Of a DNA stretch of 17,105 nt, positions 6,902-14,737 are shown piece after piece. This stretch comes from JAAEUE01 sp039180225 (GTDB lineage: Bacteria; Pseudomonadota; Alphaproteobacteria; Rhizobiales; CAJQND01). How positions within the stretch are numbered: position 1 is the first letter of the stretch; every line of letters starts with the position of its first letter. The notes under the pieces are model-generated. The model searched no databases. It worked only from the letters and a program-made list of their open reading frames with translations, and was not told the DNA's origin. The DNA lies in contig JBCDDQ010000078.1 in the NCBI GenBank assembly GCA_039180225.1, positions 1 to 17,105 of the forward strand. The letters are read 5' to 3'. The position numbers and the translations under genes were made by a program.

Positions 6902-6929
6902 AGGGGCATGTCCATGCCCCTCCTTTTTT
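6902..6929 (+). terminator. Rho-independent terminator of gcrA, overlapping the next start codon
   Basis: AGGGGCAT and ATGCCCCT form a perfect 8-bp stem (6902-6909 with 6914-6921) around a GTCC loop. CC and six T residues (6924-6929) follow. This is a textbook intrinsic terminator. Both candidate start codons of the following oxidoreductase gene, and part of its Shine-Dalgarno sequence, lie inside the stem, so the element may also control that gene. Confidence 0.75.
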
Positions 6930-8047
6930 CTCCGATCAGCTTGCGCGACATCACCCTGCGCAACCGGGTCGTGATCTCCCCCATGTGTCAGTACTCAGCC
7001 CGCGACGGCATGCCCGACGATTGGCATTTCGCGCACCTTGCAAAATTTGCAATGGGCGGTGCGGGTCTGATCTTCACCGAAGCCAGCGCCGTGGTTCGCG
7101 AAGGGCGGATCACCCACGGAGATACAGGACTCTGGAACAGAGAGCAGGCCGAGGGCTGGGCCAGAATTGTAAGATTTCTGCAGGCCGAGGGGGCAAAAGC
7201 AGGCATCCAAATCGCCCATGCAGGCCGCAAGGCCGCCATGCAGCGGCCTTGGCACGGTAACGGACCACCCGATGAGACCGACGCTGCCCGTGGCGAAATC
7301 CCCTGGCGCATTGTTTCCGCTTCCCCGGAGCCAGTGAGCGAAGGCTGGCTGATGCCCGATGCATTGGAGGTGGGTGAAATTGCCGAGATCACCGAAGCGT
7401 TTGCCACCGCGGCCCTACGTGCAGATCAAGCGGGCTTCGATGTTCTGGAGATCCATGGGGCTCACGGCTATCTGCTCCACCAGTTCCTCTCTCCTCTCTC
7501 AAACCATCGGACCGATGAGTATGGCGGTTCATTCGACAACCGGGTGCGGTTTGCTTTGGATACCGCCCGCGCGGTGCGCGACGTGTGGCCAGCCCATAAG
7601 CCTCTGTTCTTCAGAACCTCCAGTGTAGATGGGTTCGAAGGCGGCTGGGAGATAAGCGACACGGTCGCGCTGGCCACCCGCCTGAAAGAAGAGGGCGTCG
7701 ATGTTATCGATTGTTCGTCTGGCGGACACAGTCCAAAGGGCGCAACCAACGCCGGTTTGGCGCGCGGCCTCGGCTTCCAAGTGGCATTTGCCGAACAGGT
7801 TAAGCGTGAAGCAAACATAATGACTCAAGCCGTCGGTCTCATTCTGGATGGCCCACAGGCAGAAGAGGTGCTGCAGGCCGGAGCAGCCAACCTCATTGCC
7901 ATTGGGCGCGAGGCCCTGCAAAATCCGTATTGGGCCTTGCACGCGCGCCAGGCGATGGGCGTGGACGAGAACTACGCGGACTGGCCCGTGCAGTATCAAT
8001 GGTGGCTGCAGCGGCGCGCCCACAGTTTAAGAAAACTGGGGCTGTAA
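6908..8047 (+). CDS. NADH:flavin oxidoreductase, Old Yellow Enzyme family (YqjM-like)
   Basis: An FMN-dependent (beta/alpha)8-barrel ene-reductase of 379 residues, the class that reduces activated C=C bonds with NAD(P)H. Thermophilic-like/YqjM hallmarks are present: SPMCQYSA with Cys27 and Tyr29, which tune the flavin, QIAHAGRKA (101-109), the active-site pair His183 and His186 in EIHGAHGYLLHQFLSP, the HRTDEYGGS loop, and the phosphate-binding IGREALQNPYWA near the C-terminus. The start may be ATG 6908 or ATG 6914; both have purine-rich Shine-Dalgarno sequence (6897-6906) and both lie in the terminator stem. The esterase gene follows after 57 bp. Its natural substrate is unknown. The neighbours suggest an unsaturated carbonyl intermediate in catabolism, but that is inference. 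Confidence 0.93.
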   Translation: MSMPLLFSPISLRDITLRNRVVISPMCQYSARDGMPDDWHFAHLAKFAMGGAGLIFTEASAVVREGRITHGDTGLWNREQAEGWARIVRFLQAEGAKAGIQIAHAGRKAAMQRPWHGNGPPDETDAARGEIPWRIVSASPEPVSEGWLMPDALEVGEIAEITEAFATAALRADQAGFDVLEIHGAHGYLLHQFLSPLSNHRTDEYGGSFDNRVRFALDTARAVRDVWPAHKPLFFRTSSVDGFEGGWEISDTVALATRLKEEGVDVIDCSSGGHSPKGATNAGLARGLGFQVAFAEQVKREANIMTQAVGLILDGPQAEEVLQAGAANLIAIGREALQNPYWALHARQAMGVDENYADWPVQYQWWLQRRAHSLRKLGL

Positions 8048-8104
8048 TGCGCGATCTTGTACCACCGATGCCAACCTGACCTTGGGTTCGAGAGGAGATT
8101 GCTC

Positions 8105-9025
8105 ATGGCGGAGTTAGAGGATCCAGGTTTGAGGGCATTCGTTGCGGAAACGGAACGCTTTTATCCCCCCGACGCAGTAACGCTGACAATCGCGGAGCAG
8201 CGCTCTTGTTATGACGCGCTATGCGCCCACTTTCTCAAACCTTATCCCGAAGGGGTCAGTTCCCAAGACCTGGAGGTATCCGGTGTCCCGGTCCGGCACT
8301 ACACGCCGAACGGCGCATCGCCCGATGTTTTGATTGTCTATGCCCATGGCGGGGGATTTGTTGTGGGTGGCCTGGAGAGTCATGATGATATCTGCGCGGA
8401 GATTGCTGCATTTTCCGGCTGTCAACTTGTTGCCGTCGATTATCGGTTGGCGCCGGAGCATCTGTTCCCTGCCGCCGTGGACGATTGCTGGGCCGTTTAC
8501 AGATGGGCGGCAGAGCGCGCCGGGCGCATTGTATTGGCGGGTGACAGTGCCGGTGCAAAACTGTCCGCGGCAATCGCGATCAAGGCGCGCGATGAACGTG
8601 TTGGGACTGTGGCTGGCCAAGTGCTGATTTATGGCGCCTATGGCGGCGAGCCGGAGGGTGGCTCTTACGACACCATGGCAAACGCGCCTGGGCTGACCAC
8701 GGAAGATGTGAAGTTCTATGGTGAAGTCTACTTCGGGAAACGTCCCAATCCGAACTGGGACAACAAGCTGGCAAGGCCATTGTTGGAGCCCGACTTTTCA
8801 GGCCTGGCACCCGCCTTCATCGTGGCCGCCGAATTGGATCCGTTGTTGGACGATTCAGTCCGCTACGCCGAAGTGCTCAATGCGGCAGGCGTGCCCGCCA
8901 AGCTGCGGACAGAGCCGGACTTGATCCACGGCTACTTGCGCGCACGCCATATGAGTGATCCAGCCGGGGAGAGTTTTGCAGCCATTTGCCAAGCCGTGAA
9001 GGATTTCTGCCATGGCCGTGATTAG
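8105..9025 (+). CDS. Alpha/beta hydrolase, hormone-sensitive-lipase family esterase
   Basis: A 306-residue cytoplasmic carboxylesterase of the HSL (bacterial class IV) group. The oxyanion motif HGGG is at 81-84, followed by VDYRLAPEHLFPAA (111-124). The nucleophile is Ser148 in GDSAG, the acid is Asp245 in ELDPLLDDS, and the base is His275 in LIHGYLR, so the triad is complete. The frame is open from a TTG at 8057, but ATG 8105 has AGGAG at 8093-8097 with 7-bp spacing and gives the normal N-terminus. Its last 14 bases overlap the start of the next hydrolase gene, implying coupled translation. Typical substrates are short-chain esters; the physiological one cannot be told. Confidence 0.92.
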   Translation: MAELEDPGLRAFVAETERFYPPDAVTLTIAEQRSCYDALCAHFLKPYPEGVSSQDLEVSGVPVRHYTPNGASPDVLIVYAHGGGFVVGGLESHDDICAEIAAFSGCQLVAVDYRLAPEHLFPAAVDDCWAVYRWAAERAGRIVLAGDSAGAKLSAAIAIKARDERVGTVAGQVLIYGAYGGEPEGGSYDTMANAPGLTTEDVKFYGEVYFGKRPNPNWDNKLARPLLEPDFSGLAPAFIVAAELDPLLDDSVRYAEVLNAAGVPAKLRTEPDLIHGYLRARHMSDPAGESFAAICQAVKDFCHGRD

Positions 9026-11021
9026 AAATTTTCCGCGCACGGTCAAGGAAACCGAGAACCTGTTCATCAAGCTTCCGGATGGCTGCCGACTGGCTGCGCG
9101 CATGTGGATGCCGCAGGACGCTCATAGCCGGCCCGTGCCGGCCATATTCGAGTATCTGCCTTACCGCAAGCGGGACGGCACGGCTGCACGCGATCAACTC
9201 ACCCATCCCTATTTTGCCGGCTACGGTTATGCGTGCCTGCGCGTGGATATGCGGGGCAATGGGGAGTCAGATGGCATAATGACCGACGAGTATTCCGCGC
9301 AAGAACAAGAGGACTGTCTTGCGTTGATCGATTGGATCGCCGCCCAACCTTGGTGCACCGGCGCGGTGGGCATGATCGGTATATCCTGGGGAGGGTTCAA
9401 CGGTTTGCAGGTGGCGTTCCATCAGCCTGAGGCGCTCAAAGCCGTTGTCACTCTGTGCTCTACCGACGACCGGTATGCCGATGATATCCATTACAAAGGG
9501 GGCTGCATCCTGAACGAGAATCTCGGCTGGGCGGCCACAATGCTCTCCTATTCGTCGCGCCCGGCCGATCCTGTTCTCTACGGCAACGGGTGGCGTGACA
9601 ACTGGCTGGAGCGCTTGGACACCAACCCCCTGCTGGCGCATCTGTGGCTGAATCACCCCTGGCGCGACGACTATTGGAAACACGGCTCTGTCTGTGAGGA
9701 CTTTTCCAAGGTGAAGGCAGCTGTGCTGGCCGTTGGCGGTTGGGGCGATGCCTATTCCAACGCCGTACCCCGGCTGGTGAACGGACTGTCCTCTCCGGTA
9801 AAGGGCATCATTGGCCCCTGGGTTCACAAGTATCCCCACTTCGCCATCCCCGAGCCACGTATTGGTTTTTTGCAGGAGGCTTTGCGCTGGTGGGACCACT
9901 GGCTGAAGGGCGAAGACACAGGCGTTGGCGATGACCCGGTCATGCGCACCTATGTGCAAGACAGCGTGCCACCCAAATCGATGTACGCGGAGCGGTCCGG
10001 AAAGTGGGTGGCCGACAATGGTTGGCCTGGCAGCAATGTCTCCACACGAACCTACAAACTTGGCGCGCGAGTCTTGTCGGAAGAAACGGGCGCAGATCTG
10101 AAATTGGAGATCTGCTCGCCGCTCTCCACCGGGCGTGACGGCGGTGAGTTTTGTATCATCTGGATGGGTCCAGATTTTCCCGGTGATCAAAGCGCGGATG
10201 ATGCAGGATCCCTTTGCTTCGACACGGATCCGGCTGAAGCCGCCTTCGATCTCTTCGGAGCGGCTGTCGCGGAGCTGGAGCTGTCTTCGGACAAACCGGT
10301 GGCACAGATCATCGCGCGCCTGAATGATGTTTCCCCAACAGGCGAGGTCACCCGGATCACCTACGGAGTGCTCAACCTCTGCCACCGAAGCGGCCACGAG
10401 ACACCCGAACCCCTTGTGCCAGGGCGTAACTATCGCGTTCGGGTGCAGCTTGATGACATGGCCTGGCGGGTCCCGGAAGGGCACCGGCTGCGCCTGGCTC
10501 TGTCCACATGCTACTGGCCGCTCATTTGGCCCTCACCTGAGGAAACCAGGTTGACTTTGCATACGGCTGGCAGCGCGCTTCATGTGCCGGTCAGGGCTGA
10601 GCTGAATGATGCCGTTACACCTTTCCAGCCCCCAGAAAGCGCCGAACCCCTTGCGCTCGAAACCATAAGGCCTGGAAAGAACAGCCGAGACTGGTCAGAG
10701 GATGGCTCTAAGTTCACCCTCACGATTGTGGATGATTTTGGCGAAGACAAAAACATCACTCATGGCCTCACCACCGGCTCTGTGGGCCGGGAAACCTACA
10801 CAATCGAGCTGGGAAACCCTCTGTCCGCACGGGCCACAACCCATTGGACCCAAACCCTTTCGCGAGATAATGGCTGGACGGTGCGCACCGAAACGTTCCA
10901 GGACATGTGGGCGGACGCAACCCACTTTCACCTCAATGCCCGCATTGAAGCCTATGAAGGCGATGAGCTGGTGTTCGAAAAGCACTGGAACAACGAAACG
11001 GTGCCGCGTCGGTTGGTTTGA
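9012..11021 (+). CDS. CocE/NonD-family hydrolase (peptidase S15-like)
   Basis: A 669-residue serine hydrolase related to cocaine esterase, glutaryl-7-ACA acylases and X-Pro dipeptidyl-peptidases. The N-terminal alpha/beta domain has EYLPYRKRDG (47-56), VDMRGNGESDG (78-88), the nucleophile Ser125 in GISWGG, Asp246 in GGWGDAYSN and His272 in GPWVH. A C-terminal jelly-roll domain begins about residue 300-350. No signal peptide is seen, so it should be cytoplasmic. It is longer than classical CocE (about 570), with an extra C-terminal stretch of beta-rich sequence (about 570-669). It overlaps the upstream esterase by 14 bp. Ester or amide cleavage is certain as a class; the substrate is not known. 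Confidence 0.92.
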   Translation: MAVIRNFPRTVKETENLFIKLPDGCRLAARMWMPQDAHSRPVPAIFEYLPYRKRDGTAARDQLTHPYFAGYGYACLRVDMRGNGESDGIMTDEYSAQEQEDCLALIDWIAAQPWCTGAVGMIGISWGGFNGLQVAFHQPEALKAVVTLCSTDDRYADDIHYKGGCILNENLGWAATMLSYSSRPADPVLYGNGWRDNWLERLDTNPLLAHLWLNHPWRDDYWKHGSVCEDFSKVKAAVLAVGGWGDAYSNAVPRLVNGLSSPVKGIIGPWVHKYPHFAIPEPRIGFLQEALRWWDHWLKGEDTGVGDDPVMRTYVQDSVPPKSMYAERSGKWVADNGWPGSNVSTRTYKLGARVLSEETGADLKLEICSPLSTGRDGGEFCIIWMGPDFPGDQSADDAGSLCFDTDPAEAAFDLFGAAVAELELSSDKPVAQIIARLNDVSPTGEVTRITYGVLNLCHRSGHETPEPLVPGRNYRVRVQLDDMAWRVPEGHRLRLALSTCYWPLIWPSPEETRLTLHTAGSALHVPVRAELNDAVTPFQPPESAEPLALETIRPGKNSRDWSEDGSKFTLTIVDDFGEDKNITHGLTTGSVGRETYTIELGNPLSARATTHWTQTLSRDNGWTVRTETFQDMWADATHFHLNARIEAYEGDELVFEKHWNNETVPRRLV

Positions 11022-11113
11022 CCAATCCGAACCAGCAGATACGCAATAAATATTTTCCAAAAACAGATCTTCCGCCTATCCTCGAAATCCAGAGCGAGGA
11101 CGGAGGTGGAGCT

Positions 11114-12580
11114 ATGATCAGAACCGGCGAGGAATACAGAGCCTCTTTGCGCGACGGGCGCGAGGTGTGGATGAGCGGCGAGCGAGTGGAGGATGTGGCC
11201 ACCCATCCCATGTTCAAACCCCTGGTGGATGTGCGTGCTCGAATCTACGACATGCAGCACGAGGCGGCCACTGCCGGCAAAATGACATATGAGGAAGATG
11301 GTGAGAAGTTTGCCATTGGGTTGAAGCTGCCCTTCGAGGCGCAGGACTGGGCCGATAAGCGCGCCGCCGTTGACCTGGTGTGCAATGACATCGGCGGCAT
11401 TGTCACCCGCGTGGGAGATGAGACCATCGGTGAGATGTGGTCGCTCTGGGATGGCGCTGATATTCTCAACGAGATCGATGAGCGCTTTGCGGAGAATATT
11501 GAGCGCCATATCCGCTTGGCGATCAAAACGGATCCTTTCCACGTCTCCGCGAACACGGACCCTAAGGGCGATCGGTCCAAGCGGCCTCAGGATCAAGACC
11601 CGGACATGTTGGTTCACGTGGTGCGCGAAACCGACGAGGGCATTATCATCCGAGGCGCCAAGTACGAGACGGCAGCAGCCTATTCCAACCAGGCCTTCTT
11701 AAAGCCCACCATTGCGAACTGGGGTGACGCAAAGCTCTCAGACTATGCGCTGGGCTGCATTGTCCGGATGAATGCACCCGGCGTGAAGCACATTTGCCGT
11801 ACAGGGTTCACAGGGCGGGCACCGGCGGCTGATTATCCCCTGTCATCAAGGTTCGATGAGATCGACACGCTTATGGTGCTGGACGATGTGCTGGTGCCCT
11901 GGGAGGACATTCTGTTTTACCAGCACACCCGTGCCGCCACGTTCATCCGGGCCACGCTCCACCGCTACTCCGCATTTCCCTTTGTTCAGCGGACACTGTC
12001 TTTCGCTGACATGATCATCGGGGCGGCACTTTGGAACGTGAAGCAGACCGGTCTGGAGCGTCAGCAGGCGGTGCAGGAAAAGTTGGCGGAACTGGCGGTT
12101 TGGCGTGAGGGCATCAACGCGCACCTGACGGCAGCCATCGCCACCGCCGAGAAGAGCCCCAACGAACTGCTCATGCCGAACCAGTCCCTGCTCTTCACGG
12201 GCCGGGTGCATGCCATGACCAATCTGCCGCGCATGATGCATCTGGCGCGCGAACTGTGTGGCGGCCAGATTTGTGTGACCCCCGACGCCGCCTCGTTTGA
12301 AGGCACTGAAACCGGTCCGTGGCTTGAGAAGTTCTACTCTATTAACGAGCGTTGGGTGTCTGATGATCGGCGCAAGCTATTGGCCTTCGCCCGCGATCTG
12401 TTGAACTCCGACTATGCCGGCCACCGGCTGACATTCCAGCTCTTTGCGCAGTCTCCACCTTTTGCGCATCTGGCGGCGGTCTATCGCACCTTTGATTGGC
12501 AGGGTCCGTTGGAAGTGGCCCACAACGCGGCTGGTCTCTCGGAGAATGTGTGGGGAGAAGCAAAGGATGCGGCGCAATAG
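11114..12580 (+). CDS. 4-hydroxyphenylacetate 3-monooxygenase family (HpaB-like) flavin-dependent oxygenase
   Basis: The oxygenase half of a two-component FADH2-dependent aromatic hydroxylase, 488 residues. The start MIRTGEEYRASLRDGREVW is the family's N-terminus, and GGAGGT at 11102-11107 places it at ATG 11114; an in-frame TTG at 11018 is less likely. DPKGDRSKRP (149-158) and ARELCGGQI are in the expected places. Against the T. thermophilus enzyme, Arg100 aligns with Arg99, but the Tyr104 position is Glu103 and the His142 position is Ser145, with a His two residues earlier. A different substrate is likely. No HpaC-type flavin reductase is in the window. The 92-bp gap before it contains a small inverted repeat, TTGGT-TTG-ACCAA (11013-11025), and an AT-rich patch. 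Confidence 0.88.
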   Translation: MIRTGEEYRASLRDGREVWMSGERVEDVATHPMFKPLVDVRARIYDMQHEAATAGKMTYEEDGEKFAIGLKLPFEAQDWADKRAAVDLVCNDIGGIVTRVGDETIGEMWSLWDGADILNEIDERFAENIERHIRLAIKTDPFHVSANTDPKGDRSKRPQDQDPDMLVHVVRETDEGIIIRGAKYETAAAYSNQAFLKPTIANWGDAKLSDYALGCIVRMNAPGVKHICRTGFTGRAPAADYPLSSRFDEIDTLMVLDDVLVPWEDILFYQHTRAATFIRATLHRYSAFPFVQRTLSFADMIIGAALWNVKQTGLERQQAVQEKLAELAVWREGINAHLTAAIATAEKSPNELLMPNQSLLFTGRVHAMTNLPRMMHLARELCGGQICVTPDAASFEGTETGPWLEKFYSINERWVSDDRRKLLAFARDLLNSDYAGHRLTFQLFAQSPPFAHLAAVYRTFDWQGPLEVAHNAAGLSENVWGEAKDAAQ

Positions 12581-12616
12581 CTGAGGGGTGTGGTCGGAAG
12601 AGAGAGTGATGCGGCC

Positions 12617-13534
12617 ATGCGGTTCACATTGAAGCAGCTGGAATACTTTGTGGCCACCGGAGAGACCGGAAGCATCAAGCTCGCCTCGGAACGCATCAAC
12701 ATTTCGCAGCCCTCAATTTCCTCGGCCATTTCGCACTTGGAGCGGGATCTTGGGGTGCAGCTGTTCGTGCGGCACCATGCGCAAGGACTGTCGCTTACAT
12801 CCGCTGGGCACCGCCTGCAACGCGAAGCCCGCGCACTGTTGCAGCAGGCCAACAGCATCTACGATGTGGCAAATGAGGCCACCAACTTGGTGCGGGGGCA
12901 TCTGGCGCTTGGCTGCTTCGTCACTCTGGCGCCACTCATTGTTCCTGAATTGTGCCATCGCTTTCAAGAGAACCACCCTGACGTCCAGGTGCACCTGGCA
13001 GAAGGCGACCATGAAAGCTTGATGGCGCAGCTCCGCAAGGTCGATCTGGATCTGGTGTTGACGTACGATTTGCAGGTGCCCGATGGTGTGGCGTTTGAGC
13101 CCCTGGCCACCTTGCCGCCCCACGTTCTGGTGAGTGCGGAGCACCCGCTCAGCGACCGTTCGTCCCTTAAGCTGGCTGAGCTGGACGGCGAGCCGATGAT
13201 CCTTTTGGATCTGCCGTTCAGCCGCGAGTACTTTTTGTCGATCTTTTATCAGGAAGGCCTTACCCCGAAGATCCATGCGCGCTCCCGCCAGCAAGAGGTG
13301 GTGCGCACCATGGTGGCCAACGGTTACGGCTACACGCTGGCCAATGTGCGGCCGCGCAGTCTTGTGACGCTGGATGGAAGAACCTTAAAGCAGATTCCGC
13401 TTGCCGGCGCGCACCGGCCCATGAAGATTGGCACGGCCACCCTGATCCAGGAGAGAAAACCGCGTCTGCTCCAGGCGTTTGAAGACCATTGCCGGAAGAT
13501 GATCACCGACGGTCAGATCCCCGGGATGGTGTAG
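12617..13534 (+). CDS. LysR-family transcriptional regulator
   Basis: A 305-residue DNA-binding regulator. The N-terminal winged helix is typical: MRFTLKQLEYFVATGETGSI, then the recognition helix ISQPSISSAISHLERDLGVQLF (29-50) and LSLTSAGHRLQREARALL. The remainder (about 90-300) is a LysR effector-binding domain, with GHLALGCF beginning its first lobe. The frame opens at GTG 12590, but ATG 12617 matches the usual LysR N-terminus; its ribosome site (GGAAGAGAGAG, 12596-12606) is purine-rich but not ideal. It lies on the same strand between the catabolic genes (36 bp after) and the importer genes. It is therefore the natural candidate to control one or both, instead of the more common divergent arrangement. 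The effector is unknown. Confidence 0.92.
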   Translation: MRFTLKQLEYFVATGETGSIKLASERINISQPSISSAISHLERDLGVQLFVRHHAQGLSLTSAGHRLQREARALLQQANSIYDVANEATNLVRGHLALGCFVTLAPLIVPELCHRFQENHPDVQVHLAEGDHESLMAQLRKVDLDLVLTYDLQVPDGVAFEPLATLPPHVLVSAEHPLSDRSSLKLAELDGEPMILLDLPFSREYFLSIFYQEGLTPKIHARSRQQEVVRTMVANGYGYTLANVRPRSLVTLDGRTLKQIPLAGAHRPMKIGTATLIQERKPRLLQAFEDHCRKMITDGQIPGMV

Positions 13535-13571
13535 GGGCGCACAGAGCGGTCTGAACGGGCCATCTGGTTTC

Positions 13572-13603
13572 TTGACTCTGCCTGCCCCATTGGGCTCAAT
13601 TGA
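13572..13603 (+). promoter_or_regulatory. Candidate promoter/LysR operator before the importer operon
   Basis: In the 99-bp gap after the LysR gene, TTGACT (13572-13577) matches five of six -35 positions, with TCAATT (13596-13601) 18 bp later as a poor -10. It overlaps a perfect 8-bp palindrome, TCAATTGA (13596-13603), and a TGGGCTCAATTGA stretch that fits the loose T-N11-A LysR pattern. These are short, low-specificity matches. Confidence 0.22.
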
Positions 13604-13633
13604 TGGCGGATGGGTGTGTACTGGGAGGGAGTG

Positions 13634-14734
13634 GTGTCGGAGGACGACGCAGCAACAGCGCTAAGCGTGCGCAACGTGATCAAGCGTTTTGGCAGCGGCC
13701 CAAACGCGGTAACCGCCTTGAACAATGTGTCGGTGGAAATTCAATCCAATGAGTTTTTCACCCTCTTAGGACCATCTGGGTGTGGCAAGACAACCCTTCT
13801 GCGGCTGACGGCAGGCTTTGAACAACCGACCGACGGAGAGATCTTCCTGTTTGGCCAGGAAATTGAGGATTTGCCACCCCATGAACGTCCCGTCAACACG
13901 GTGTTCCAGCACTATGCTCTTTTTCCGCATATGACGGTGGAAGAAAACATCGGGTTTGGTCTGCGCATGCAGAAGTGGAGCGGGCCGGAGACAAGAGCGC
14001 GTGTAAACGAGACGCTCGCGCTGGTTAAGATGGAGGAGTTCGCAGGCCGAAAACCGTCCCAGCTCTCCGGTGGCCAGCAGCAACGCATTGCGCTCGCCCG
14101 TGCCCTGGCACCCCGGCCGAAGGTGCTTCTGCTTGATGAGCCTCTGTCAGCGCTTGATCTGAAACTGCGTCAGGCCATGCGCCATGAGCTGAAGACCTTG
14201 CAGCGGGAAACCGGCATCACCTTCATCTTTGTGACCCATGATCAGGAAGAAGCCCTGACCATGAGCGATCGGATCGCCGTGATGTCTGCCGGTCTCATTC
14301 AGCAGATCGGATCGCCTCTGGAGATCTACGAACGGCCGCTCAACCGGTTTGTGGCCGACTTTATCGGGGATACGAATTTCCTGGAAGCCAGGATCGACCA
14401 GGTCGCCGACGACAAGGCGCTATGTATCACAGGCGGCGCCTTGCAGTTTGAGACCGATATTGTCGACGGTCACGGCGTGGGTGACGCTGTGACTTTGGCG
14501 GTGCGCCCTGAGCGGATCTCGTTGCAGAAAACCATGCTGCGCTCCAACGACTTGCCCGTCATCGAGGAAGCCACCTATCTGGGCACGGATACCGCCTACG
14601 ACATCAATGTGGGCGATGGGGTTGTGATCACCGTGCGCGATCAGAATGCACAGTCAGGCATGGGCCGGTTTGTGGCAGGCGAGAACGTCAAGCTCAGTTT
14701 TTCCGACGGTGCAGCCCGGATGCTGGTGGACTGA
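13634..14734 (+). CDS. ABC importer ATP-binding subunit, PotA-like (polyamine/opine type)
   Basis: The ATPase of a spermidine/putrescine-type ABC importer. Counted from GTG 13634, it shows Walker A GPSGCGKT (46-53), the Q-loop FQHYALFP (91-98), the signature LSGGQQQ (144-150), Walker B VLLLDEP (164-170), a D-loop (SALD) and His202 of the H-loop (FVTHDQEEAL). The last 120 residues form the TOBE domain typical of PotA and MalK relatives, with AVRPERISL. GGGAGGGA lies just before GTG 13634; an in-frame ATG at 13610 would add eight residues and cannot be excluded. It begins the importer operon, 3 bp before the first permease. The substrate is set by a binding protein that is not in the window. 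Confidence 0.92.
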   Translation: MSEDDAATALSVRNVIKRFGSGPNAVTALNNVSVEIQSNEFFTLLGPSGCGKTTLLRLTAGFEQPTDGEIFLFGQEIEDLPPHERPVNTVFQHYALFPHMTVEENIGFGLRMQKWSGPETRARVNETLALVKMEEFAGRKPSQLSGGQQQRIALARALAPRPKVLLLDEPLSALDLKLRQAMRHELKTLQRETGITFIFVTHDQEEALTMSDRIAVMSAGLIQQIGSPLEIYERPLNRFVADFIGDTNFLEARIDQVADDKALCITGGALQFETDIVDGHGVGDAVTLAVRPERISLQKTMLRSNDLPVIEEATYLGTDTAYDINVGDGVVITVRDQNAQSGMGRFVAGENVKLSFSDGAARMLVD

Positions 14735-14737
14735 GCG

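Noticed and set aside
6820..7260. A 146-codon plus-strand frame overlapping the end of gcrA and the start of the OYE gene
   Set aside because: It is out of frame with two clear genes and its composition is that of a frame-shifted reading.
9267..10484. A 405-codon open frame on the minus strand opposite the CocE-type gene
   Set aside because: It is fully contained antisense to a gene with a complete catalytic triad, has no recognisable domains and is a shadow of codon bias.
11013..11025. Inverted repeat TTGGT-TTG-ACCAA as an operator for the HpaB-like gene
   Set aside because: Its arms are five bases and it partly lies in the upstream coding region, so chance is a sufficient explanation.
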